A stretch of 64,000 nucleotides of DNA. Origin: JACDHG01 sp963815295. GTDB taxonomy: Bacteria; Actinomycetota; Actinomycetes; Propionibacteriales; Nocardioidaceae. Location of the stretch: the NCBI GenBank assembly GCA_963815295.1, contig CAWFFZ010000008.1:1984001-2048000 (forward strand), given 5' to 3'. This document shows, one piece after another, positions 1 to 7,903 of this stretch. Positions within the stretch are counted from its first letter, which is position 1, and each line of letters begins with the position of its first letter. Below the pieces are notes generated by a model, which made no database searches, had not been told where the DNA came from, and saw only the letters and a program-made list of their open reading frames with translations. Made by a program: the position numbers and the translations under genes.

Positions 1-767
1 CGAACGACGACGGGTCCGACAAGAGCTCGTCGTCGAGTCCCCCGGGGACGAAGACCCCGCCGCCCCCGCCCCCTCCCGAGACGGGCAGCTGCCGCGACCT
101 GGGTTTCAGCGACATTGGTCGCTACTCCAATACCACGGCCACGCTCCCGTGCGACGAGCCCCACACGGCATACACGTTTGCTGTGAAAACCCTGCCGTCC
201 GACATCGCGTTCGAAGGTGTGCAGATCAAGAACGACGCCATCCAGCAGCAAGCCGGCGAGTCATGCCTTGATGAGTTCGTGAAGTACGTCGGAGGAGACG
301 CCGCGACGCGAGCGCGAGTGCGACTGACAGTGACGTACTTCCTCCCCGACCAACGCGGGTTCGACCGCGGAGCGCACTGGGTCCGCTGCGACGTCATCGC
401 GCTGCAGGCAGAGCAGATCCTTGCTGACCTCCCTCCCAAGCTCGAAGGGTTGCTCGACGACGACTCGGCCATCGACAACTACGGCCTGTGTTCGACGGGC
501 GAGCCCGGCACCGAGAAGTCGACCATGGTCATGTGCAACCAGGAGCACACCTACCGCGCGATCGCCGCACTCCGGCTCGGCTCGACCAACGAAAGCTACC
601 CGGGCGAGTCAGTCACGAATACCGACGGCAAGCAGCGATGCGAGGATCTGATCATCGACTTACTCGACGAAGACAGCGGGTTCACGTTCAGTTGGACGTT
701 CCCGACGCCCGCCGACTGGCACGAGGGACAACGTTTCGGCTACTGCTGGAACAAGACCAGGGGCTGA
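1..767 (+). CDS. Septum_form-like secreted protein, 5'-truncated by window edge
   Basis: The reading frame is open from base 3, so the true start lies outside the window; the ATG-like start at 183 would cut off conserved sequence. What is visible begins with a Ser/Pro-rich linker (about 20 codons), followed by a globular region with paired Cys and His: GSC, then LPCDEPH, WVRCDV, CNQEH, and a closing W-x-x-G-x-x-F-x-Y-C. This C...PH...C...W..G..C arrangement is that of the Septum_form (DUF4190-associated) domain of actinobacterial membrane or lipoproteins, of unknown biochemical role. The next gene has the same plan, so the two are tandem paralogues. An N-terminal signal or lipobox is expected upstream but cannot be seen. 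Confidence 0.7.
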   Translation, partial: NDDGSDKSSSSSPPGTKTPPPPPPPETGSCRDLGFSDIGRYSNTTATLPCDEPHTAYTFAVKTLPSDIAFEGVQIKNDAIQQQAGESCLDEFVKYVGGDAATRARVRLTVTYFLPDQRGFDRGAHWVRCDVIALQAEQILADLPPKLEGLLDDDSAIDNYGLCSTGEPGTEKSTMVMCNQEHTYRAIAALRLGSTNESYPGESVTNTDGKQRCEDLIIDLLDEDSGFTFSWTFPTPADWHEGQRFGYCWNKTRG

Positions 768-795
768 TCCTTTCGCACGGCATAATCAACCGGTG

Positions 796-1704
796 ATGAA
801 ACTCTTGGGGTTGGTTTCCGTCATGTCAGTGCTCTGTCTCACGGCGTGTGGGAGCGCTGAGGACGTCGCCGGCGAGTCATCGGTTGAGACCACCTCGACC
901 TCCTCCACCACGACACCCACCGAGACCACCTCGACCAGCACGACACCCACCGAGACCTCCGCCAGCTCAGCTACTGCACCACCAACCAGCACGACCACCA
1001 CCGAGCCGGTCGTCTCACGGCCGCGGATAGGCAACTGCTACGACACCACCAGGAAACAGTTCCGCATCCAACGCGACGGCTCGTCCCCGATCGACTGCAC
1101 CCGCCGTCATACGGCCGAGACGTTCGCCGCCTTCCGCGTCAGCCCTTCGCCGCTCCGCGCCGAGATCGCCAAGGTGTGGCGTGACTGCCAGCCGCGGTTC
1201 CAGCAGTACGTCGGCGACTCTGCCACCATCTCCAAGCTCGACCTCGCGCTGATCTTGCCGAGTGAGGCGCAAGTCGGCGCGGGGCAGGACTGGATCCGCT
1301 GCGACGTCATCCTGAAGGCCCACTACAACGCACGCGTGGGAGTGCCGCGCGCCGGCAGCCTGCACGGCGCGCTGAGTTCCGGTGTTCCTTCGCAGTTCCG
1401 CGGATGTGTCAGGCACTGGCCGAAGGTGCTCCAGCCGGTGCGCTTCACGTCGTGCAAACAGGCTCATCAGGCCCAACTGATCCCCGAGTCGCTGTTCCTC
1501 GGCCCGCCTGACGCGCCATATCCCGGCGTCACCACTGCCCAGAACAGGAGCAGGGCGTTCTGCGCGGGGATCTTCCAGGAGTACGTGCCGGAGACGCAGA
1601 ACTATTACTACTACTACCCGACGAGAGCGTCGTGGCAGTCCGGCTCCCACAACACCACGTGCTGGGCGCTCGACACCCAAGGCGACGGTCTCCCACCCCT
1701 GTAG
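796..1704 (+). CDS. Putative lipoprotein with Ser/Thr linker and Septum_form-like domain
   Basis: About 302 residues. The N-terminus is a lipoprotein signal peptide ending in the lipobox LTAC (Cys near residue 19), so the protein is probably lipid-anchored outside the membrane. A 50-residue Thr/Ser/Glu-rich spacer follows, then a domain with GNCYD, DCTRRHTAET, WIRCDV, SCKQAHQ and C-terminal CWALD. These Cys/His positions parallel those of the preceding gene, marking a tandem duplication with divergence. A GTG directly before the ATG (793) could also start it. The gene converges on era with only 5 bases between stops. Function is unknown; related domains occur in cell-envelope proteins. Confidence 0.75.
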   Translation: MKLLGLVSVMSVLCLTACGSAEDVAGESSVETTSTSSTTTPTETTSTSTTPTETSASSATAPPTSTTTTEPVVSRPRIGNCYDTTRKQFRIQRDGSSPIDCTRRHTAETFAAFRVSPSPLRAEIAKVWRDCQPRFQQYVGDSATISKLDLALILPSEAQVGAGQDWIRCDVILKAHYNARVGVPRAGSLHGALSSGVPSQFRGCVRHWPKVLQPVRFTSCKQAHQAQLIPESLFLGPPDAPYPGVTTAQNRSRAFCAGIFQEYVPETQNYYYYYPTRASWQSGSHNTTCWALDTQGDGLPPL

Positions 1705-1709
1705 GGGGT

Positions 1710-2636
1710 TCAGAAGCCGAGGCGGCGTAGCTGCTTCGGGTCGCGCTGCCAGTCCTTGGCTACCTTGACCCGCAGGTCGAGGTAGACCGGCGTACCCAGC
1801 AGCGCCTCGATCTGGGCCCGGGCCGCGGTACCGACATGTTTGAGCCGGGCGCCGCCCTTCCCGATGACGATGCCCTTCTGCGTGTCGCGTTCGACGAAGA
1901 GATTCGCCTGTACGTCGAGCAGTGGCTTGTCCTCCGGCCGATCCTCGCGAAGGCCCATCTCCTCGACGACGACGGCGATCGAGTGCGGCAGCTCGTCGCG
2001 GACACCTTCGAGGGCGGCCTCTCGGATCAGCTCAGCGACAAGCACGATCTCCGGCTCGTCGGTCAGCTCCCCTTCGGGATACAACCGCGGCCCGTCCGGA
2101 AGCTGCGCGACGAGCAGCTCGGTGATGAGGTCGACCTGGAACCCACTCACGGCCGACACCGGGACGATGTCCTGCCACGTCACGCCCACGGCTGCCCCCA
2201 ATGCCTGGACGTCGAGCAGGTGGGTGGCCAGCTTTTCGGGTGTGGCCAGGTCGGTCTTGGTCACCACGGCAATCTTCGGGGTGTTGGCCACCTTCGCGAG
2301 CTCCGAGAGCAGGAACTTGTCACCCGACCCGACCTTCTCGTCGGCCGCCAGGCAGACCCCGACGACATCGACCTCTGCCCAGGTGCTCTTGACGATGTCG
2401 TTGAGCCGCTCGCCGAGCAGAGTCCGCGGCCGGTGGAGACCGGGTGTGTCCACGAGCACCAGCTGGGCGTCGGCCCGGTTGAGGATGCCGCGGATCGCAT
2501 GACGGGTCGTCTGGGGTCGCGATGACGTGATGGCGATCTTCGAGCCCACCATAGCGTTGGTCAGCGTCGACTTGCCGGCGTTGGGGCGACCGACCAGGCA
2601 GCCGAAGCCACTACGGAACGACGGTGCCTCGGTCAC
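1710..2636 (-). CDS. era: GTPase Era
   Basis: 308 residues, normal length for Era, the GTPase that binds the 3' end of 16S rRNA and helps mature the 30S subunit. G1 motif GRPNAGKS at residues 16-23, G3 DTPG at 63-66, G4 TKTD at 126-129, and a C-terminal KH RNA-binding domain with GKGG. The start is GTG; its first bases overlap the stop of the upstream cdd-like gene in a GTGA junction. It is the last gene of the phoH-ybeY-CNNM/CorC-cdd-like-era operon, a standard actinobacterial arrangement tying ribosome assembly and rRNA processing together. Confidence 0.97.
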   Translation of the reverse strand: MTEAPSFRSGFGCLVGRPNAGKSTLTNAMVGSKIAITSSRPQTTRHAIRGILNRADAQLVLVDTPGLHRPRTLLGERLNDIVKSTWAEVDVVGVCLAADEKVGSGDKFLLSELAKVANTPKIAVVTKTDLATPEKLATHLLDVQALGAAVGVTWQDIVPVSAVSGFQVDLITELLVAQLPDGPRLYPEGELTDEPEIVLVAELIREAALEGVRDELPHSIAVVVEEMGLREDRPEDKPLLDVQANLFVERDTQKGIVIGKGGARLKHVGTAARAQIEALLGTPVYLDLRVKVAKDWQRDPKQLRRLGF

Positions 2637-2980
2637 GTGGTCACCGAGTCGAGCACCGAGCCGTCGGTGGCGACCCGATAGAGCACGATGCCGTCGCCGG
2701 CATACTCACGTATGACGGAGACATCCAGCTCGTTCAGGGACAGCGCATCTGTCACGACGAGCCCAACCTCGAGCTCGGTCGCCCCACTGCTGATCGCCAT
2801 CGCGGTGGCTGCCTGCAGAGCAGAGAGCTGCAACGACGGCAGGTTGACGTTAGTCGCCGTGTAGGTGCGGCCGTCGGTGTCGCGGACTGCGGCGCCCTCG
2901 CGGGCGTTGCCGCGAGTGCGACTCGAGCGCGCGAGCGTCAGCAGCTTCTCGTCTTCAGGATCGGTGAGCTCCACGGGCAT
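2633..2980 (-). CDS. Cytidine deaminase-like protein lacking catalytic residues
   Basis: 115 residues, slightly shorter than tetrameric cytidine deaminases (about 130). The fold signature is recognisable: an N-terminal helix, then GAAVRDTDGRTYTATNVN, equivalent to the enzyme's G-A-x-L...DG..F.G.NVEN strand. However, the zinc ligand and catalytic Glu of the C/H-A-E motif are replaced (SALQAAT region), and the second zinc motif P-C-x-x-C is missing altogether. It is therefore probably a pseudoenzyme. Genes at this position between CNNM/CorC and era are often labelled cytidine deaminase. It starts 2 bases after the CNNM/CorC stop and overlaps era by 4, so it is co-translated with both. Confidence 0.8.
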   Translation of the reverse strand: MPVELTDPEDEKLLTLARSSRTRGNAREGAAVRDTDGRTYTATNVNLPSLQLSALQAATAMAISSGATELEVGLVVTDALSLNELDVSVIREYAGDGIVLYRVATDGSVLDSVTT

Positions 2981-2982
2981 GG

Positions 2983-4377
2983 TCAGGCGTCGGACTCTGC
3001 AGGTTCGGTGCTCCGCTGCCTCGGCGCCGGCTCGGACTCCGCCTCTAGCTCGGGCTGTGGCGGTGGCTCTGGCTCGACGTGGTCTGTCACCCTCGAGACG
3101 AGCACGGTGCCGACCTTGTTGCGGCGACCGGCAAGCGACTCGGCCCGTAGGTGCAGTCCTTCGCAGACAACTTCTGCGCCGGGGATCGGCACCTTGCCGA
3201 GATGTTTGGCCATCAGGCCACCAACGGTCTCGATGTCCTCGTCGTCGATCTCCACATCGAACAACTCCCCGAGCTCGTCGACCGGCATCCTCGAGCTGAC
3301 CCGCACGGCACCGCTGGACAGGCGTTCGGGCTCTTCAGGCTCGGAGTCATACTCGTCGGTGATCTCGCCGACGATCTCTTCGAGCAGGTCCTCGATCGTC
3401 ACCATGCCGGCTGTGCCGCCGTACTCATCCACGATGACCGCCACGTGCATCCGCCGCGCTTGCATCTCCCGCATCAGCTCGTCGGCCGGCTTGGAGTCAG
3501 GGATGAACAGCGCGGGCCGCATCATCGTCTCGATCCGCTCGGTCGTCTCCGCCTCGTGCTTGTCGAACACACGCTTGGTGACGTCCTTGAGATAGGCAAC
3601 ACCCACTACGTCGTCGAGGTTCTCCCCTACGACGGGAATGCGGGAGAAGCCACTGCGCAACGCCAGCGACATCATCTGCCGCAATGTCTTGTAGCGCTCA
3701 ATGAAGACCATGTCGGTGCGCGGCACCATCACTTCGCGCACGAGCGTGTCGCTGAGCTCGAAGACCGAGTGGATCATCTTGCTCTCACCGGACTCGATGA
3801 CGCGGGACTGCGCGGCCAGGTCGACGAGCTCGCGCAGCTCGGCCTCGGTCGCGAACGGTCCCTCTCGGAACCCGCGGCCTGGTGTCAGCGCGTTGCCGAC
3901 GACGATCAGCAGCTGCGGCACCGGCCCGAGCACTGCGGTGAGTCCGGTGACCGGTGCTGCCGCCATCAGCCCCACGCGCTCGGAGTGCTGTCGACCGATT
4001 GTGCGGGGGCCCACGCCGACGGCAATGTAGGACACGATCGTCATCGCGCCCGCCGCGACCAGCACCTGCAGCCACGTCGGCTCGAGCAGCCCCTCGCGCC
4101 CGGTCGATCCGTGACCGGAGTCGACGATGACAAGGGTGACGAGGACGATCGCGGTCGTCTCGCACAGCACCCGCACCAACAGCGTGGTGTTGACGAAGCG
4201 CGGGGCGTCGCTGACGACGGCGAGCAATCGCTGTGCCCCGCGCCGGCCCTCGCGGATCAGCTCCTCGGCGCGCACTCGGGAGATCGACGACAACGCCGCT
4301 TCGGCGCTGGCGAGGATGGCGGCGACGACGATGAGCACGCCCGCGATTGCTAGCACCGTGAGATCAGCGGTCGTCAT
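2983..4377 (-). CDS. CNNM/CorC (HlyC-type) transmembrane CBS protein
   Basis: 464 residues. Residues 1-180 hold hydrophobic segments of a DUF21/CNNM transmembrane domain, starting with a TM stretch at about 5-27. Two CBS repeats follow (about 215-330, including VMVPRTDMVFIE and DEYGGTAGMVTIEDLLEEIVG), then a CorC_HlyC domain (about 345-430), and a Glu/Pro-rich tail. Such proteins are associated with Mg2+/Co2+ transport or sensing; the old hemolysin name is not meaningful. Its ATG overlaps the ybeY stop by 4 bases, so it is translationally coupled within the era operon. Confidence 0.93.
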   Translation of the reverse strand: MTTADLTVLAIAGVLIVVAAILASAEAALSSISRVRAEELIREGRRGAQRLLAVVSDAPRFVNTTLLVRVLCETTAIVLVTLVIVDSGHGSTGREGLLEPTWLQVLVAAGAMTIVSYIAVGVGPRTIGRQHSERVGLMAAAPVTGLTAVLGPVPQLLIVVGNALTPGRGFREGPFATEAELRELVDLAAQSRVIESGESKMIHSVFELSDTLVREVMVPRTDMVFIERYKTLRQMMSLALRSGFSRIPVVGENLDDVVGVAYLKDVTKRVFDKHEAETTERIETMMRPALFIPDSKPADELMREMQARRMHVAVIVDEYGGTAGMVTIEDLLEEIVGEITDEYDSEPEEPERLSSGAVRVSSRMPVDELGELFDVEIDDEDIETVGGLMAKHLGKVPIPGAEVVCEGLHLRAESLAGRRNKVGTVLVSRVTDHVEPEPPPQPELEAESEPAPRQRSTEPAESDA

Positions 4378-4844
4378 TCGACCTTGTCACCGCTCTTCAC
4401 TCCCAGCCACTCTGCAAGCAGCCGCGTCTGCAGCGCGAACATCTCGCGTTCCTCGTCAGGCTCGGCGTGGTCGTAGCCGAGGAGGTGCAAGATGCCGTGG
4501 ATCGTCAGCAACGCGAGCTCGTCGTCGACACTTCGGCTGTACGTCGGCGCCTGCGCCGCGGCGTACTGCGGACAGAGCAGCATGTCGCCGAGGATGCCCT
4601 CCGCGTCTGGCTCGTTGTCCCGCGCCGGCCGCAGCTCGTCCATCGGGAACGACAACACATCGGTGGGGCCGGTCTTGCCCATCCACTTCTGGTTGTATTC
4701 GGCGATGGTCCCCTCGTCGACCAGCCGCACGCACAGCTCGGCTTCGGGATGGACCCGCATCCGCGACATCGTGAAGCGGGCCAACTTGAGGAATGTCACG
4801 GTGTCGAGCTCGATACCGGACTCGTTGAGAACCTCGACGCTCAT
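4374..4844 (-). CDS. ybeY: Endoribonuclease YbeY
   Basis: 156 residues. The family zinc motif H-x3-H-x5-H is present as HGILHLLGYDH (H116, H120, H126). YbeY is a metal-dependent RNase involved in 16S rRNA 3' maturation and 70S quality control. Conserved TDVLSFPMDE lies at residues 61-70. The start overlaps the phoH stop by 4 bases (ATGA) and its stop overlaps the CNNM/CorC start, placing it in the middle of a fully coupled operon. Confidence 0.96.
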   Translation of the reverse strand: MSVEVLNESGIELDTVTFLKLARFTMSRMRVHPEAELCVRLVDEGTIAEYNQKWMGKTGPTDVLSFPMDELRPARDNEPDAEGILGDMLLCPQYAAAQAPTYSRSVDDELALLTIHGILHLLGYDHAEPDEEREMFALQTRLLAEWLGVKSGDKVE

Positions 4845-5842
4845 CGGGTGTCGGCCACGGGTGCCGGCCCTGTGCTCCGTTTGGCTTCGTAGGTGTCGTA
4901 GGCCGCCACGATCTTGCCGACGAGCTTGTGTCGCACGACGTCGTGCGCCGTGAGACGGCAGAACTCCACATCCTTCATGCCCTCAAGGATCTCTTGGACA
5001 ACCTTGAGGCCGCTCTTCGTGCCGCCGGGCAGGTCGATCTGGGTGATGTCGCCGGTAACGACCATCCGCGATCCAAAGCCGAGCCTGGTCAGGAACATCT
5101 TCATCTGCTCTGGCGAGGTGTTCTGCGCCTCGTCGAGGATTATGAACGCATCGTTGAGGCTGCGGCCACGCATGTAGGCGAGCGGGGCGACCTCGATCGT
5201 CCCGGCCGTGAGGAGCTTCGGGATCGTCTCGGGGTCGAGCATGTCGTGCAAGGCGTCATACAGCGGCCGCAGGTAGGGGTCGATCTTCTCGCTCAGCGTG
5301 CCGGGGAGGTATCCGAGCCGCTCGCCTGCCTCGACAGCCGGCCGCGTGAGGATAATCCGGTTGACCTGCTTGGCCTGCAAAGCTTGCACGGCTTTGGCCA
5401 TCGCGAGGTAGGTCTTGCCGGTGCCAGCCGGGCCGATCGAGAAGACGACGGTGTGCTTGTCGATCGCGTCGACGTACCTCTTCTGGTTGAGGCTCTTCGG
5501 CCTGATGGTGCGGCCGCGGTTGCTCAAGATGTTGAGGGTGAGTACGTCGGCGGGGCGTTCCTTCGTCTCCGCGCGCAACATCGCGATCACCCGCTCGACC
5601 GTCTCGGCGGTGAGGCCTTGGCCGGTGCGGACCATCGTCACGAGCTCATCGAGAAGTCGCTCGATGAGGGCGACCTCGCCACGGTCGCCGTAGACGCTGA
5701 TCTCGTTGCCGCGTGCGTGGATCTCGGCGTCGAACTCGCGCTCGATTATGTCGAGGAACTCGTCTTGGGGGCCGAGGACGGCGACGACCGGCACGCTAGC
5801 CGGGATCACGATCGTATGTCGTGGTACTGAGGGCTCTGTCAT
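4841..5842 (-). CDS. PhoH-like ATPase
   Basis: 333 residues. Walker A GPAGTGKT at 137-144 and Walker B FIILDEAQ ending at residue 240 define the PhoH-like RecA/SF1-type ATPase core; an N-terminal KH-like segment precedes it (about 10-70). In this neighbourhood the protein is usually called PhoH or YbeZ and acts with YbeY in rRNA metabolism. It is the first gene of the minus-strand operon; 55 bases separate it from the HIT gene stop, so it may have its own promoter. The last four bases are shared with ybeY. Confidence 0.94.
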   Translation of the reverse strand: MTEPSVPRHTIVIPASVPVVAVLGPQDEFLDIIEREFDAEIHARGNEISVYGDRGEVALIERLLDELVTMVRTGQGLTAETVERVIAMLRAETKERPADVLTLNILSNRGRTIRPKSLNQKRYVDAIDKHTVVFSIGPAGTGKTYLAMAKAVQALQAKQVNRIILTRPAVEAGERLGYLPGTLSEKIDPYLRPLYDALHDMLDPETIPKLLTAGTIEVAPLAYMRGRSLNDAFIILDEAQNTSPEQMKMFLTRLGFGSRMVVTGDITQIDLPGGTKSGLKVVQEILEGMKDVEFCRLTAHDVVRHKLVGKIVAAYDTYEAKRSTGPAPVADTR

Positions 5843-5897
5843 CGTTCGTCAATCGTACGGTGTGGGGCCCTCTGCGCCCACTTGGTTTGTCCCAACT

Positions 5898-6254
5898 TCA
5901 CCCCGGTGGCCAGGTGAACTCGCGGCCGCCCAGGACGTGGGCATGGGCGTGGAATACCGTCTGCTGGGCTCCGGCTCCGTTGTTGAAGGCCACCCGATAC
6001 CCGTCGCCGACGCCCTCGTTAAGGGCCACGTCGCGGGCGAGGGTGAGGACGGCGAGGGCGGCGTCGGGATGTGAGACGGCCAGCTCGGGCAGGGTCGCGC
6101 TGTGCACCTTGGGAATGACGAGCACGTGTGTCGGCGCCTGCGGGTTGATGTCACGGAAAGCCAGTGCGAGGTCGGTGTCGACGACTGTGTCCGCAGGCAC
6201 CTCCCCTGCCACGATCGAGCAGAACAGGCAGTCGGCGACAGGGGTCTCCGTCAC
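5898..6254 (-). CDS. HIT family nucleotide-binding protein
   Basis: 118 residues from the GTG at 6254, chosen because it is preceded directly by a strong ribosome site (AGGAGGAG); a longer frame to 6314 adds 20 residues with no conserved content. The HIT triad HAHAH lies at residues 102-106, and a C-x-x-C pair (C9, C12) with a later His suggests the zinc-binding HINT/histidine-triad type. Members hydrolyse adenosine 5'-phosphoramidates or related AMP conjugates. Upstream of phoH, as in many actinomycetes. The rsmE gene that often sits next to dnaJ here is absent. Confidence 0.92.
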   Translation of the reverse strand: MTETPVADCLFCSIVAGEVPADTVVDTDLALAFRDINPQAPTHVLVIPKVHSATLPELAVSHPDAALAVLTLARDVALNEGVGDGYRVAFNNGAGAQQTVFHAHAHVLGGREFTWPPG

Positions 6255-6391
6255 ATCTCCTCCTTGGGCGGCGGCCGTGTCGGTCCGCGCTGAGTGCGGT
6301 GGTTGCGCGACCATGTAAACCGCAAAGCCCAGCCGCGCGTGGTAGCAGCATGGCCACGTTATCGCGGGACGCGAGTGTGAGGGGATTGCGG

Positions 6392-6901
6392 ATGGCGACT
6401 GCTGAGAGGTGGGACGCCGACGAGGCGGTCACCCAGCTCTACGCGCTGCACTATGGGTCGCTCGTCCGCACCGCATCCTTCCTCGTTCGCCACAGCGGAG
6501 AGGCCGAGGAGATCGTCCAGGACTCGTTCGTCGCCATGCACCGCAAGTGGCGCACCCTGCGCGACACCGACCGCGCGGTGGGCTACCTACGCAAGACGGT
6601 CATCAACCGAGCTCGCTCCGCGCAGCGGCATCACAAGGTCGTCGACAAGCACCTGCCGCGTCAGGTCAACGCGACCGCGAGCGCGGAAGATGTCGCAGTG
6701 GGCGCCGAGTCGCGATCGGTCGTGATGGCGGCGCTACATCAACTCCCGGTCCGACAACGTGAGGTGCTCGTGCTGCGCTACTACAGCGACCTCTCAGAAG
6801 CCGATATCGCCGCCACCCTCGGCATCAGCCGTGGGGCCGTCAAGAGCCATGCATCCCGGGGCCTCAACTCGCTCCGCACCCAGCTGGAGGACCACTCATG
6901 A
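6392..6901 (+). CDS. ECF sigma factor, SigE-family type
   Basis: 169 residues from the ATG at 6392 (GAGGGG 7 bases upstream); an in-frame ATG at 6350 would add 14 residues. Sigma region 2 spans about residues 12-80, with EEIVQDSFVAMHRKW as the region 2.3/2.4 hallmark, and region 4 about 105-160 with LPVRQREVLVLRYYSDLSE and the helix-turn-helix around IAATLGISRGAVKSH. It is a small group-4 sigma factor for an extracytoplasmic response. The stop overlaps the next gene's ATG (ATGA), so the two are produced together, and the partner is a good candidate anti-sigma or co-regulated envelope protein. Confidence 0.9.
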   Translation: MATAERWDADEAVTQLYALHYGSLVRTASFLVRHSGEAEEIVQDSFVAMHRKWRTLRDTDRAVGYLRKTVINRARSAQRHHKVVDKHLPRQVNATASAEDVAVGAESRSVVMAALHQLPVRQREVLVLRYYSDLSEADIAATLGISRGAVKSHASRGLNSLRTQLEDHS

Positions 6902-7902
6902 ACACCCCCGAAAGCCCCCGCAACGACGAGACCGCCGAGATGCTGCGGCGTGCGATGGCTGCCGAGGCGGCCGAAGTCGAGACCGACGCGACCGCCCTGC
7001 AGCGGATCCAACGACGTACGTCGTCTGCGTCGTCTCCGGTGCGCGAGCGCTGGGTGTTCGGAGCGCTCGGGGCCGCCGCCGCCACTGCGGCCGTGATCGC
7101 TGCTGTCGTGGTGATCGGTGACAACAGTGGAACCGGCTCGAACGGCACCCCGCCGGCCAACCAGCCCACAACGCCTGCCATGGCAGAGGTCACCGTGTAC
7201 TACGTCGGACCGCAGCCGAGTAACCCGACACTCCCGCCCCGTCTGTACTCCGAACCGCACACGGTCGAGCTCGGCGACGCTACGGCGGCAGAAGCGGCGG
7301 CTCACGAGTTCCTGACGTCAGAACCGATCGACCCTGACTACGAAAGCGGATGGCCGCAGGGCGTCGACATCGCCGGCATCACAGAGGAGGGCGACATCAC
7401 GACCATCGCCCTCGAGGGCGACGCCGACCTCGGCACCACCGGGGAGATGGAGGGCACTTGTTTGTCTCAGCCGCAGTCCGTGCAAGCGCTCCTACGGACC
7501 GCTGGCGTTGAGGAAGCTGCCCGCTTCACCTACAACGGGGACCGCGTCGACCACTTCTTCTACTGCGTCGACGTATCCCCTTCCGTGGTGGTGCAGAGCG
7601 ACAACGACGTCAGGGCGTTCATCACGATCGACAACATCGTCGAAGGACAGACAGTCTCGTCACCCGTCACCGTGACCGTGTCGGGCAATGTCTTCGAAGG
7701 CAATGTCAACTGGCAGCTGCTCGACCGCAACGGAGCGGCGGTGGACGAGGGATTCGTCACTACGTCGATGGGTACGTGGACACAGGCTCAGATCGAACTG
7801 GGTGCACTCGAGCCCGGGACTTACACGATCCGCGCGCTCGAATACAGCGCGGAAGACGGCTCGCCCACCAACGTCGACGACAAGACGATCACCGTCGAGT
7901 AG
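6898..7902 (+). CDS. Membrane-anchored GerMN/Gmad2 protein, candidate anti-sigma partner
   Basis: 334 residues. A cytoplasmic Glu/Asp-rich N-terminus (1-45) is followed by one TM helix (about 53-74, Ala/Val-rich), a short linker, a GerMN-like domain (about 95-205), and a C-terminal Ig-like Gmad2 domain (about 235-334, beginning near DNIVEGQTVSSPVTVTV). The topology, a short inner tail, one helix and an outer sensor, matches membrane anti-sigma factors, and the gene is coupled to the sigma gene by ATGA. The inner tail lacks an obvious zinc anti-sigma HxxxCxxC motif, so the anti-sigma role is inference. It converges on dnaJ with one base between stops. Confidence 0.75.
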   Translation: MNTPESPRNDETAEMLRRAMAAEAAEVETDATALQRIQRRTSSASSPVRERWVFGALGAAAATAAVIAAVVVIGDNSGTGSNGTPPANQPTTPAMAEVTVYYVGPQPSNPTLPPRLYSEPHTVELGDATAAEAAAHEFLTSEPIDPDYESGWPQGVDIAGITEEGDITTIALEGDADLGTTGEMEGTCLSQPQSVQALLRTAGVEEAARFTYNGDRVDHFFYCVDVSPSVVVQSDNDVRAFITIDNIVEGQTVSSPVTVTVSGNVFEGNVNWQLLDRNGAAVDEGFVTTSMGTWTQAQIELGALEPGTYTIRALEYSAEDGSPTNVDDKTITVE

Positions 7903-7903
7903 C

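Noticed and set aside
3151..4353. 400-residue plus-strand ORF antisense to the CNNM/CorC gene
   Set aside because: Shadow frame of a GC-rich gene; no ribosome site and no recognisable domain.
4928..5830. 300-residue ORF opposite phoH
   Set aside because: Antisense frame; PhoH motifs are intact on the other strand.
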